21,193 nucleotides of DNA, from NCBI GenBank assembly GCA_002448445.1, contig DJYC01000052.1, positions 1 to 21,193 of the forward strand, read 5' to 3'. Below the pieces are notes generated by a model. It had not been told where the DNA came from, did not search any database, and saw only the letters and a program-made list of their open reading frames with translations. Shown one piece after another: positions 7,028 through 15,125 of the stretch (positions within the stretch are counted from its first letter, which is position 1; the number at the start of each line of letters is the position of its first letter). The stretch is from Treponema sp. UBA6988. GTDB taxonomy: Bacteria; Spirochaetota; Spirochaetia; Treponematales; Treponemataceae. Position numbers and translations under genes: made by a program.

Positions 7028-8790
7028 TTACAGGAAAAATAACGCGCATAAGCGGCCCTATTGTTTATGCAGAAGGCTTGGATAAATGTGGCCTTTACGA
7101 TGTTGTAGACGTTGGCAACGCAAAGTTAATCGGAGAAATAATAAGGCAGGATGCCGGAAAGGCAACCATAGAAGTTTATGAAGACGACGGCGGTATGCAG
7201 GTTGGTGAGCCTGTAGTTAGCAATGGCCGTCCACTTTCCCTAAAGCTTGGCCCCGGTCTTGTAGGCACAATCTACGACGGAATCCAGAGGCCTCTTAAGC
7301 AGATGTTCGAAAAGGGTGGGGCATTCCTTCTTCCTGGTCAGAGAACCGAAAGCCTTGATGCGGAAAAGAAGTGGGAATTTGAACCTTCCGTAAAAGAGGG
7401 CGATGCAATAAAACCAGGCATGGCATTGGGCTTTGTTCAGGAAACAGGTTCCATAAAGCACATAATAATGGTTCCCCCCGCAACAAAGGGAAAAGTACTA
7501 AAGCAGTTCAAGGGCAAGGGAAGCTACACCGTAGACGAGGTTATAGGTCTTACGGATTTGGATGAAGAAATAAAGCTTTCCCAGTATTGGCCGGTTAGAA
7601 AGGCACGCCCCTTTATGCAGAAGCTTGAAGTTTCACAGCCGCTTATTACCGGTCAGCGCGTCATAGACGTATTTTTCCCGCTAAGCAAAGGCGGAACCGC
7701 TGCAATCCCGGGTGGCTTTGGTACGGGAAAGACCATGACCCAGCATGCCATTGCAAAGTGGTGCGACGCAGACTTAATCGTATACATTGGATGTGGAGAG
7801 CGCGGCAACGAGATGACGGATGTTCTTACCGAATTCCCCCAGCTTATAGACCCGCGCAACAACCGCTCCCTCATGGAAAGGACAATCCTTATTGCAAACA
7901 CTTCCAACATGCCGGTTGCAGCCCGCGAAGTTTCCCTTTATGCAGGAATCACACTCGCTGAATACTACCGCGACATGGGTATGCACGTTGCAATCATGGC
8001 AGACTCAACTTCACGATGGGCAGAAGCCTTGCGCGAACTTTCAGGCCGTATGGAAGAAATGCCAGCAGAAGAAGGATTCCCCGCATACCTTCCGACCCGC
8101 CTTGCAGAATTCTACGAAAGGGCAGGCCGCGTAAACACACTCAACGGACAGGAAGGCTCGGTAAGCGTAATCGGTGCTGTTTCACCGCCAGGTGGAGACT
8201 TCTCAGAGCCTGTAACCCAGCACACAAAGCGCTTTATCCGCTGCTTCTGGGCACTTGACCGCGAGCTTGCAAACGCACGCCACTATCCTGCAATCGGTTG
8301 GATAGACAGCTATTCTGAATACGCAGACGAAGTAAAAACATGGTGGGACAAATTTGACCCCCGCTGGGCTTCCATCCGCATAAAGGCACTCGACCTTCTA
8401 AAGAGGGAACAGAGGCTGCAGCAGATAGTCCGCCTTATTGGACCCGATGCGCTTCCCGACAGTGACCGCCTTGTTCTTACCGTTGCAGAAATGATAAAGA
8501 ACGGCTTCCTCCAGCAGAATGCCTTTGACGACATTGACCAGTATTCTGTTCCCCAGAAGCAGATACTCATACTTCTTCTTGTAATGGATTTTTACGAAAA
8601 GTCTCTTGCCGTAATCAAGCAGGGCTGCCCGCTTACAAAGATAATGGAGCTGGACGTAAGGAACGAGATTATCCGCGCAAAGTCTGTTGTTCCAAATGAC
8701 AACATGGAAGAGCTAACGGCAATTCAGAACCACCTTGAACAGCAGATGGGCGAACTTGAGCGGGTCTACCGCAAGGATGCAGCAGTATGA
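7024..8790 (+). CDS. atpA: V-type ATPase catalytic subunit A
   Basis: A 588-residue catalytic nucleotide-binding subunit, the usual length for V/A-type A subunits. The N-terminal beta-barrel starts GKITRISGPIVYAEGL. The 'non-homologous' insert typical of A (not F-type beta) subunits lies at about 110-190. The P-loop GGFGTGKT is at 230-237 and the catalytic glutamate region GERGNEMTDVL starts at 258 (E259). Downstream SRWAEALRELSGRMEEMPAE and SGDF-like PPGGDFSEPVTQHT are family hallmarks. It hydrolyses or makes ATP in the A3B3 head. It overlaps both E and B by ATGA, so E-A-B translation is coupled. Confidence 0.98.
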   Translation: MITGKITRISGPIVYAEGLDKCGLYDVVDVGNAKLIGEIIRQDAGKATIEVYEDDGGMQVGEPVVSNGRPLSLKLGPGLVGTIYDGIQRPLKQMFEKGGAFLLPGQRTESLDAEKKWEFEPSVKEGDAIKPGMALGFVQETGSIKHIIMVPPATKGKVLKQFKGKGSYTVDEVIGLTDLDEEIKLSQYWPVRKARPFMQKLEVSQPLITGQRVIDVFFPLSKGGTAAIPGGFGTGKTMTQHAIAKWCDADLIVYIGCGERGNEMTDVLTEFPQLIDPRNNRSLMERTILIANTSNMPVAAREVSLYAGITLAEYYRDMGMHVAIMADSTSRWAEALRELSGRMEEMPAEEGFPAYLPTRLAEFYERAGRVNTLNGQEGSVSVIGAVSPPGGDFSEPVTQHTKRFIRCFWALDRELANARHYPAIGWIDSYSEYADEVKTWWDKFDPRWASIRIKALDLLKREQRLQQIVRLIGPDALPDSDRLVLTVAEMIKNGFLQQNAFDDIDQYSVPQKQILILLLVMDFYEKSLAVIKQGCPLTKIMELDVRNEIIRAKSVVPNDNMEELTAIQNHLEQQMGELERVYRKDAAV

Positions 8791-10193
8791 AAGGAATAGA
8801 ATACAAGGGGCTTGAAAAAGTAGACGGACCTATTATCGTGGTAAAGCGCACCCCAAATTCATTTTATGACGAGGTTGTGTATGTCCGCGACAAGACCGGC
8901 GAAAAAAAGACTGGCCGCATTATAGACTTGAACGAAGACACCGCAGTAGTACAGGTATTCGGCAGCACTACAGGCCTTGACCTGGAAGACACGTCTGTTG
9001 AATTCCTTGACAAGCCAATGGAACTCCGCGTAGGAAAGGGGCTTTTGGGCCGCATCTTTAACGGACTTGGTGAGCCAATAGACGGTTATCCGCCTGTAAT
9101 ATCAAGCACAAAAATAAACGTAAACGGAAACCCAATTAACCCCTATGCCCGCGTTTACCCAAGGGACTTTATTCAGACAGGCATTTCTTCCATAGACGGA
9201 ATGAACACACTCATCCGCGGACAGAAGCTTCCTATATTCTCAGGAAACGGTTTGCCACACAACCGCCTTGCCGCCCAGATAATCCGCCAGGCAAAAATCC
9301 TCAACTCAGACGAAGACTTCGTAATGGTCTTTGCAGGCATGGGTATCAAGTACGACGTTGCCCAGTTCTTTAAGAACACATTCGAAGACTCTGGCGTTCT
9401 AAGCCGGGTTGTAATGTTCCAGTCGCTTGCAGATGCACCATCTATAGAAAGAATCATCACGCCAAGGTGCGCCCTTACCGCAGCGGAATACCTTGCCTTT
9501 GAATGCAACATGCACGTTCTTGTTGTAATGACTGATATGACAAACTACTGCGAAGCCCTGCGCGAAATTTCAACAACGCGTGGAGAAGTTCCAGGCCGCA
9601 AGGGCTACCCTGGCTACCTTTACTCAAACCTTGCAGAACTTTACGAGCGTGCTGGAAAGATTCAGGGAAGTACAGGTTCAATCACCCAGATTCCAATCCT
9701 TACCATGCCAAACGATGACATAAGCCATCCAATCCCAGACCTTACCGGTTACATCACGGAAGGCCAGATTGTTCTTGACCGCGAGATGAGCCAGAAGGGA
9801 CTCTATCCGCCGGTAGCAGGACTTCCAAGCCTTAGCCGCCTTATGAAAGACGGTATCGGAAAGGGAATGACCCGCGAAGACCACGCAAACGTTTCAAGCC
9901 AGCTCTTTGCATCATACTCAAAGGTAAAGAGCATAAGAAACCTTGCCGCCATCATCGGAGAAGAAGAACTTTCTCCACTGGACAAGCTCTACCTAAAATT
10001 TGGCAACGAGATGGAAGAAAAATTCTTTACCCAGGGTGAATACGAAGACCGCTCAATAGACCAGACCCTGGACTTGGGCTGGAAGATACTGAGCATTCTT
10101 CCGCGCGAGGAACTCTACCGCATAAAGGACGAGTTCATAGAAAAATACCTTCCGTCAACTGACGAACACAGCGACGAAGGTTCGTCTGATTAA
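8787..10193 (+). CDS. atpB: V-type ATPase regulatory subunit B
   Basis: A 468-residue non-catalytic nucleotide-binding subunit that alternates with A in the head. The N-terminus IEYKGLEKVDGPIIVVKRTP is the typical barrel start. Where A has a P-loop, B has PIFSGNGLPHNRLAAQIIRQ, the degenerate form expected for this subunit. Further family runs are RGEVPGRKGYPGYLYSNLAE and GSITQIPILTMPNDDISHPI. It overlaps the A stop by ATGA (8787-8790). Subunit D follows after 11 bases. Confidence 0.98.
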   Translation: MKGIEYKGLEKVDGPIIVVKRTPNSFYDEVVYVRDKTGEKKTGRIIDLNEDTAVVQVFGSTTGLDLEDTSVEFLDKPMELRVGKGLLGRIFNGLGEPIDGYPPVISSTKINVNGNPINPYARVYPRDFIQTGISSIDGMNTLIRGQKLPIFSGNGLPHNRLAAQIIRQAKILNSDEDFVMVFAGMGIKYDVAQFFKNTFEDSGVLSRVVMFQSLADAPSIERIITPRCALTAAEYLAFECNMHVLVVMTDMTNYCEALREISTTRGEVPGRKGYPGYLYSNLAELYERAGKIQGSTGSITQIPILTMPNDDISHPIPDLTGYITEGQIVLDREMSQKGLYPPVAGLPSLSRLMKDGIGKGMTREDHANVSSQLFASYSKVKSIRNLAAIIGEEELSPLDKLYLKFGNEMEEKFFTQGEYEDRSIDQTLDLGWKILSILPREELYRIKDEFIEKYLPSTDEHSDEGSSD

Positions 10194-10204
10194 GGAAACG
10201 CTTA

Positions 10205-10825
10205 ATGGCAAAACTTAACATTGCGCCCACAAAGTCCAATCTTCTTTCTCTAAAGGAACAGCTTGCCGTAAGCACAGAAGGCTACGACCTGCTGGAGCAA
10301 AAAAGGGAAATCCTTGTAATGGAGCTTATGCATCTTGTTGAACGCGTAAAACTTTTGGAGCGCGACATGGACAAGTGCATTGCAAAGGCCTATCCTGCGC
10401 TAAAAAGGATGCTTCTTGCAATGGGCGGTGAGCGCACGGAACGTCTTGCAATGGCGGTAGACTACAAGTTCGAGATAACCAAAAAGCCTGTAATCATTGG
10501 CGGAATGAATTTTACATCGCTGGACGTAACCCTTCCAAAGCGGGAACTTTTTTCTTCCTTCATGGGAACAACACCGGACAACGACGAAGTAATGGCAGAC
10601 TTCTTTGAACTTCTTGCACTCATTACCCAAATGGCAAGCATAAGGACAATCGTCTGGAGGCTTGCAATGGAAGTAAAGAAAACCCAGCGCAGGGTTAACG
10701 CACTTGACAAGATGGTAATACCGCAAAGCAAAGAAACTGTTAAGTATATAGAAAGCGTTCTGGAAGAGCGCGAGCGCGACAACGTGTTCGTACTCAAGGC
10801 ATTAAAAGGTAGGCAGGGGCGTTAG
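10205..10825 (+). CDS. atpD: V-type ATPase central-shaft subunit D
   Basis: A 206-residue, mostly helical protein forming the rotating shaft inside the A3B3 head. The N-terminus IAPTKSNLLSLKEQLAVSTE followed by GYDLLEQKREILVMELM is the classic D signature. The C-terminal helix RRVNALDKMVIPQSKETVKY is also family-typical. TAAGGAAA lies just upstream of the ATG. Together with A, B, C, E, F, G/H-like, I and K it completes the known subunit set for a working V/A-type complex, all in one operon. Confidence 0.96.
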   Translation: MAKLNIAPTKSNLLSLKEQLAVSTEGYDLLEQKREILVMELMHLVERVKLLERDMDKCIAKAYPALKRMLLAMGGERTERLAMAVDYKFEITKKPVIIGGMNFTSLDVTLPKRELFSSFMGTTPDNDEVMADFFELLALITQMASIRTIVWRLAMEVKKTQRRVNALDKMVIPQSKETVKYIESVLEERERDNVFVLKALKGRQGR

Positions 10826-10826
10826 A

Positions 10827-11324
10827 ATGATAAAACCTTTATTCCAAAGAATTCTTGTAGGCTACAACGGAACAAAATCCTCTTTGCATGCAGTAATGTA
10901 TGCAATCCTTATGGCAAAAATTTACAAGTGCCACGTAAAGGTTGTCTATGTTGTAGACACCGCCACAATCAAAAGGCTTTCCCTTACAAAATACATTGTT
11001 CCAGAAGAAGGAGACGACTTGGGTGGCCGCCTGCAGCAAAACGGAGACAGCTACCTTGACTATGCCTCGGACCTTGCAAAAACAAAAGCCGTCAAAATAG
11101 AAACGGAACTTCTCAAGGGCGAAATCTGGTCAGAAATTATCCGTGCCGCAGACGACTACAAGGCAGACCTCATTCTCCTTGGTGGAAAAGACCTTTCAAA
11201 CTCATATTCATCATTGGACAGAAAACTTGCAGGCGAGCAGCAAAGCGAAATCATCGGCAGCGCCCATTGCTCCGTACTCGTTGTTCGCCAAAAATACATA
11301 GAGCAGCTCTTTAAGATAGCATAA
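10827..11324 (+). CDS. Universal stress protein (UspA-like) at the end of the ATPase operon
   Basis: A 165-residue UspA-fold protein: RILVGYNGTKSSLHAVMYAI at the N-terminus, and ADLILLGGKDL plus GSAHCSVLVVRQK at the C-terminus. The Asp that often follows the first strand and contacts ATP is Asn here (GYNG). The usual Gly-x2-Gly-x9-Gly-Ser/Thr nucleotide loop is not intact, so ATP binding is doubtful. It starts one base after the subunit D stop and is therefore part of the ATPase transcript, suggesting a role linked to ATPase state or stress, though this is inference. A T-rich run follows the stop (11325-11340), but no convincing stem precedes it. Confidence 0.85.
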   Translation: MIKPLFQRILVGYNGTKSSLHAVMYAILMAKIYKCHVKVVYVVDTATIKRLSLTKYIVPEEGDDLGGRLQQNGDSYLDYASDLAKTKAVKIETELLKGEIWSEIIRAADDYKADLILLGGKDLSNSYSSLDRKLAGEQQSEIIGSAHCSVLVVRQKYIEQLFKIA

Positions 11325-11400
11325 GTTTTTTTTTCTTTTTTGGACCTGCCTCTTATTGAACCGGATGCATTTTTTTTCAAAACCGAAAGCTCTTATTATT

Positions 11401-11479
11401 ACCCGCTTTCCAGGGCTACGCTGTCGCTCCGGCCCGCCTTGCGGCGGTCTGGCTGCGCCACCCTTCCAATCGGGGGTAG
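11401..11479 (-). repeat. Structured intergenic element, copy 1
   Basis: Read on the minus strand it runs from CTACCCCCGATTGGA to GGAAAGCGGGT. Between these ends an AGGG/CCCT stem is closed, and an internal CCGCC-TTGC-GGCGG hairpin lies further in. It has the same arrangement as 19280-19360 and, more loosely, 15713-15870. It lies in the spacer (11325-11652) between the convergent ATPase operon and the DUF805-like gene. Nothing in it looks coding. Confidence 0.65.
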
Positions 11480-11529
11480 TTTTTTTTTTGCAAACTTTTT
11501 CCTTACGAGCCTTGTTTTATTCGCGCGGA

Positions 11530-11577
11530 AGGGTTGAATACCCCGCCCCTTGGGGCGGAATAAGGGTATTCAACCCT
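11530..11577. repeat. Strong compound palindrome
   Basis: The outer arms AGGGTTGAATACC (11530-11542) and GGTATTCAACCCT (11565-11577) pair perfectly. Inside them CCGCCCC-TT-GGGGCGG (11543-11558) forms a second perfect stem, leaving only an AATAAG bulge on one side. No T-run follows on either strand. It lies in the same spacer as copy 1 of the structured element; the rest of that spacer (11580-11652) shows no gene. Confidence 0.7.
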
Positions 11578-11652
11578 GACTGCAATACCTTTTAAGAACA
11601 ACGCACACCTCGTTGGTTCGCGTAAGGATGTTTTGATACAGGGGGATTCGTT

Positions 11653-12600
11653 TTATGAGGAACTCATACCCCGTAGCTTGCTGCGGGGTGCGTTGATTAA
11701 GTCAAGCAGTTGGGCCTTTGTTAAAGACTGGCAGCTGTAATCCTGCAATTCTTCTACTTGGGAAAAATTTTTTATTCTGGAAGAATCTTTTGTTTTATAA
11801 ACAATTTCGTACTGCAAATAATTTTCCCTAACAAAAAACGGAACTTCGTTTATCGTAATAAAGCCGTCATCTATAACTATTCCGTGCAAATCGTTTTTTA
11901 GCTTTTCAAATAAATTTCCTTCATCAAGAAAAGAAATCCTGTATTCTCCTGCATAACCGGGGGCGTTTTCTGTTTGCTGCAAATTTTTCATGCAGTATTC
12001 TTCTAGAGTCTTGTCATTTTCAAGGCTCATCTTGGAAACTTCATACTGGACATGGCCATTAAAGTTTTTGTATTCAAATTTAATTCCGTTGATGTAAAAA
12101 TCCACGCCGTCTTTGGTAATAAGCTTTTTGTTTTGGAGCAATTTGTTTTTTTCAAAAAAAGAAAAGTAGTCAATTGTCTCGTCAAATTCATTCAGCATGA
12201 TGCTTCTCTTTTTTATGTTCATTACAAAAAAATCATAAATGTTATAGAAAGGAATAAAGTCGAGCAAACAATACCAGCCGGACTTGTTCAGGTCATGCAG
12301 GCGGAGAATCTGCAGTTGCCAGTACTTGTACATAAAAATAAAAGAGCCAAAAAATCCTATTATAAAAAGTAATGTGTGCAGAACGTGCAAGCTATAAAAG
12401 AAGCTGCTGTGAGAAAAGTTTTTAAGAAAGAAGGCCAATATAAAAAAGGTAAAGAACCAATAAGACACAAAGCCAACAACCATAGTGGCTTCTATCTTCC
12501 AATAGCGCTTGCGGCTTATCCTTCCGTGCGTGGAATGAATGACAATGGCCGTAACCAGCAAAGAAATGGCAATAGATATTATTAGAAATCTTAAATTCAT
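11653..12600 (-). CDS. DUF805-like membrane protein with a repeat-encoded C-terminus
   Basis: A 315-residue protein. The N-terminal half has about four membrane helices and DUF805 hallmarks: GRISRKRYW after the first helix and LRLHDLNKSGWYCLLDFIP later (family form: Gly-Arg-x-x-Arg-xx-Tyr/Phe-Trp and Arg-Leu-His-Asp-x-x-Lys-Ser-Gly-Trp). The C-terminal half (about 145-315) is soluble and not recognised. The function of DUF805 is unknown. The ATG at 12600 has AAAGGA at proper distance; a longer frame to 12630 lacks one. The last residues, APRSKLRGMSSS, come from a GC-rich palindrome (11668-11689), so the natural C-terminus may have been replaced. A good promoter lies at 12651-12679. Confidence 0.72.
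   Translation of the reverse strand: MNLRFLIISIAISLLVTAIVIHSTHGRISRKRYWKIEATMVVGFVSYWFFTFFILAFFLKNFSHSSFFYSLHVLHTLLFIIGFFGSFIFMYKYWQLQILRLHDLNKSGWYCLLDFIPFYNIYDFFVMNIKKRSIMLNEFDETIDYFSFFEKNKLLQNKKLITKDGVDFYINGIKFEYKNFNGHVQYEVSKMSLENDKTLEEYCMKNLQQTENAPGYAGEYRISFLDEGNLFEKLKNDLHGIVIDDGFITINEVPFFVRENYLQYEIVYKTKDSSRIKNFSQVEELQDYSCQSLTKAQLLDLINAPRSKLRGMSSS
11668..11689. repeat. GC-rich palindrome inside the 3' end of the DUF805-like gene
   Basis: ACCCCGTAG-CTTG-CTGCGGGGT forms a nine-pair stem with one G-T pair. It sits in the coding strand of the upstream gene and encodes the PRSKLRG part of its tail. I recall similar 'ACCCCG...CGGGGT' palindromes as dispersed repeats in other bacterial genomes, but cannot search to confirm. 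Confidence 0.6.
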
Positions 12601-12650
12601 TTTTTTCCTTTGCCCCCAGAATAAAGGCATCCGTTAAAATTTTTTTGTTT

Positions 12651-12679
12651 ATAATAACCAGAAAAAGCTCTTTTTGCAA
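12651..12679 (-). promoter_or_regulatory. Promoter for the DUF805-like gene
   Basis: On the minus strand TTGCAA (12674-12679) and TATTAT (12651-12656) are 17 bases apart. It is divergent from the promoter at 12728-12756, with about 50 bases between the two -35 boxes. Confidence 0.6.
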
Positions 12680-12727
12680 TGGGGATAGATCTGGACCACA
12701 GGGCAATGACGGTTAAAAAAAAGGCCG

Positions 12728-12756
12728 TTGAAAGAATGGGCAATGTCCTGTATAAT
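12728..12756 (+). promoter_or_regulatory. Promoter for the secreted hypothetical protein
   Basis: TTGAAA (12728-12733), a 17-base spacer and a perfect TATAAT (12751-12756). The sequence just after the -10 (GCACAAATCACAA) closely resembles that after the -10 of the YcxB-like gene. Confidence 0.75.
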
Positions 12757-12790
12757 GCACAAATCACAAGTTTTTGAAGGAAATTTAAAA

Positions 12791-13852
12791 ATGAAAAAAT
12801 CATTCGTGTTTTTAACGGCAATTTTTATCTGCTCTTTATCTTTTGCACAGAACTTTGTTAATCCCGAGGATGTTTCTTTGCAAAACGATTATGTTGAGGC
12901 ATCTATTAACGAGCGTTTCTTTCTGGCGGGCAACAAGACCAAAAAAACTATTACTTGTTTTGAAACTGTTTATGATAAAGACCTTTACCCACAGCTCCTT
13001 CAAAAATGGCAGATACCCAGATACTGGGAAAATGAAGGGCTTGCTGTCCAACTTTCAAACAACGGTGAATACTGCATCCTGGACAATAGATATGGCTACA
13101 CCGAAAAAGAGCCGGATAAAAACGATGTCTTGTTCTGGGTTTACAAAAACGGAAAGCTTTATGATGCTGTTAAGCGGGGAAGGTATTTAAAGGCCGTAAA
13201 GAAGGTCCTTGAAGCCCAAGAAAAAGAGTGGAGTCAAAAAATAAAGCTGAGTAAAAAGGTGGAGATAAACGACATCTGTGTTTACAACAAGGGTTTGCGG
13301 CTTGCAACTTTCTGGTTTGACGATATGAATGAAGATGCAATCTACGAGACATTTTTGTGGTACGATTTTGATTCAAAAAAGTTTGAGGACTCTTTAGAGC
13401 TTGCAAAAAATCAGTGCAGCAATTCATTTTATATTATTGCCAAAAAGTTTTCGGACGCAGAATCTCTTATAAAGGACAAGGCAGACAAAGAAAAGTTCCG
13501 CCGTGTGTTAGAAAAAATAATGCCGCTTGCCAAAGAAGCAGAAAAAAATAATGGTAAAAACTACAGGTTTCGCATGCACACTTATGAAGGTGATGGTTTT
13601 AAGCTTACAGTGACAATTCCTCGTAATGCAATTTCTGGGATTGTGGTTTTGGAGGAATTTACTTATTCGGACAGCGAAGAGGTAATTGTCTTTTATATCC
13701 TGGATGATATTTACGATTTTGCAATACGCGTTAGAAATGGCGGAAAAATAAGCCCTGAGCATAAGAATGAGTGGACACGGGCGCCAGACCTTGTTTATCT
13801 GTTTGAAACAAAAAAAGGTATCGTAAAAATTCTGGGGAAGGAGTCTTTGTAA
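12791..13852 (+). CDS. Secreted protein of unknown function
   Basis: A 353-residue protein that I do not recognise. Residues 1-19 form a clear signal peptide (MKKSFVFLTAIF, then CSLSFA) with a predicted signal peptidase I cut after SFA; no lipobox is present. The mature part is rich in Lys, Asp, Glu and aromatic residues, without membrane segments or tandem repeats, and looks like a soluble periplasmic protein. The ATG at 12791 follows AAGGAAA at about 12777-12783; the frame is open upstream, but only this start gives a signal peptide. It is transcribed opposite to its neighbours, from its own promoter at 12728. It ends 16 bases from the end of the convergent hydrolase gene, with no clear terminator between them. 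Confidence 0.7.
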   Translation: MKKSFVFLTAIFICSLSFAQNFVNPEDVSLQNDYVEASINERFFLAGNKTKKTITCFETVYDKDLYPQLLQKWQIPRYWENEGLAVQLSNNGEYCILDNRYGYTEKEPDKNDVLFWVYKNGKLYDAVKRGRYLKAVKKVLEAQEKEWSQKIKLSKKVEINDICVYNKGLRLATFWFDDMNEDAIYETFLWYDFDSKKFEDSLELAKNQCSNSFYIIAKKFSDAESLIKDKADKEKFRRVLEKIMPLAKEAEKNNGKNYRFRMHTYEGDGFKLTVTIPRNAISGIVVLEEFTYSDSEEVIVFYILDDIYDFAIRVRNGGKISPEHKNEWTRAPDLVYLFETKKGIVKILGKESL

Positions 13853-13868
13853 TATGTTTTACTTTTTG

Positions 13869-15125
13869 CTAAAAACCTTTTTCTTTTAATTCTGCAATTA
13901 AGTTGATGTAAAAATCCCGGATTGTCTTTGAATTCTTTGGTAGGCCATCAGCTTCCTTGATTTTTGGATTTGTTCGGTAGGCGTCTACTTCATGGGCATG
14001 AGAAATTCCTAAAAACTTTTGTCCTTCTATAACGCCGCGGAAGTTTGCCCATTTTGCAGATTCTACTGATACAAGACCGTCGTTTTCTCCGTCGCAGAAT
14101 TTCATTACAAAATTCATGAACCACATAAAAATGTCACTGAATGGATTTTTCATTTTTCCGGCAAAACTTTGATACAATATGGAAGGGGAGTCTGTAATTT
14201 CTTTGTTAAAGCTTTCCATGTAACTTGAGCAAAACTGTTTTGTTGCTCTAAAAAAGTCGGGCTTTTTATCTCCGAGAATTTTAAACCATAAATTTACAAA
14301 TACCGCAAGAAATTTAAATAACCATTCCCCAAAAATGGAAAATAATTTGTCAAGAGTTTTGGAACCATGGTTGGGGGAGCTTATCATTGTTACGGATGCT
14401 ATTTTGTCTTCGAGGCCTAATTTGCTTATTGCATAGCGAACATCAATTCCGCCTTTGGAATGTGCTATGATATTTACTTTTTCGCATTCTGCTTCTTTTA
14501 GAACGGTTTTGAGCGTGTCTGCAATTTGACTTGCGGCATCTTCTATGTTTGCCCATGCATCGTGCTTGCTGTAAAAAATGCTTGCCCCATGTTTTTCTAG
14601 CAGGCCGGGTATTCCGCCCCAATAATTGCAAAAAGCTCTGTCTCTAAATCCTGTTCCGTGAACAAGTAAGACAGGATATTTTGTTTTGCAAAGTTCAGAA
14701 TGTTTTTCCAAGGGAATTTCTTTTCCCAATAATTTGAGCATCTCTATTTTTGCTGCTTTCCAATATGCTTTTACAAAAAGAATAATAGTAAGAAGATAGA
14801 GTATTCCAATGCAGATTGAAGTGATTATGGCAATGGTGTAAACTTTTTCATATTCTTCCGGATCTGATGAAATTATCAGGAATGTAAAGAGCAAAGCAAT
14901 GACAAAGAAATTCAATAAGGCAAATGAAATTTTATACCTGTTGCTAAATTGAACTCCTGTGATTAGGGTAAGAAAATTGAATCCCCAGAAAGTCCACATA
15001 AAGGCAATTACTGGAAGAGCAAGGATTGCTGCATGAAATAACGTAAACATAAGTGCAAGACCAATTATTGAAAAAAGAATGAACTGGTAGATGCATTTTA
15101 CTAATGCTGCTTTTCTTATTGACAT
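13869..15125 (-). CDS. Membrane-anchored alpha/beta hydrolase, lipase-like
   Basis: A 418-residue protein. The N-terminal 150 residues hold about four membrane helices, followed by an alpha/beta-hydrolase domain. PVLLVHGTGFRD supplies the oxyanion-hole region, and IIAHSKGGIDVRYA the nucleophile elbow with S223. GENDGLVSVESAKW provides D349 as likely acid, and ISHAHEVD provides H376 or H378 as the catalytic His. The 'NDGLV' and 'HSxGG' patterns are those of triacylglycerol-lipase-type enzymes; the substrate is unknown. The ATG at 15125 follows AAAGGAAG; a longer frame to 15281 overlaps the upstream gene and lacks a ribosome site. It overlaps the YcxB-like gene by 10 bases, so the two form an operon. 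Confidence 0.8.
   Translation of the reverse strand: MSIRKAALVKCIYQFILFSIIGLALMFTLFHAAILALPVIAFMWTFWGFNFLTLITGVQFSNRYKISFALLNFFVIALLFTFLIISSDPEEYEKVYTIAIITSICIGILYLLTIILFVKAYWKAAKIEMLKLLGKEIPLEKHSELCKTKYPVLLVHGTGFRDRAFCNYWGGIPGLLEKHGASIFYSKHDAWANIEDAASQIADTLKTVLKEAECEKVNIIAHSKGGIDVRYAISKLGLEDKIASVTMISSPNHGSKTLDKLFSIFGEWLFKFLAVFVNLWFKILGDKKPDFFRATKQFCSSYMESFNKEITDSPSILYQSFAGKMKNPFSDIFMWFMNFVMKFCDGENDGLVSVESAKWANFRGVIEGQKFLGISHAHEVDAYRTNPKIKEADGLPKNSKTIRDFYINLIAELKEKGF

Noticed and set aside
11325..11345. T-rich tract after the Usp gene as an intrinsic terminator
   Set aside because: There is no stable GC-rich stem directly before the T-run; the nearby AGAGC-A-GCTCT palindrome is inside the gene and too far away with a one-base loop.
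11340..11595. Two plus-strand frames after the Usp gene
   Set aside because: They run through the structured repeat and the large palindrome, lack ribosome sites, and give peptides with no protein-like pattern.
12422..12821. Minus-strand frames upstream of the DUF805-like gene that look partly like membrane protein
   Set aside because: They lie across two divergent promoters, have no ribosome site, and continue into the wrong frame of the real gene.
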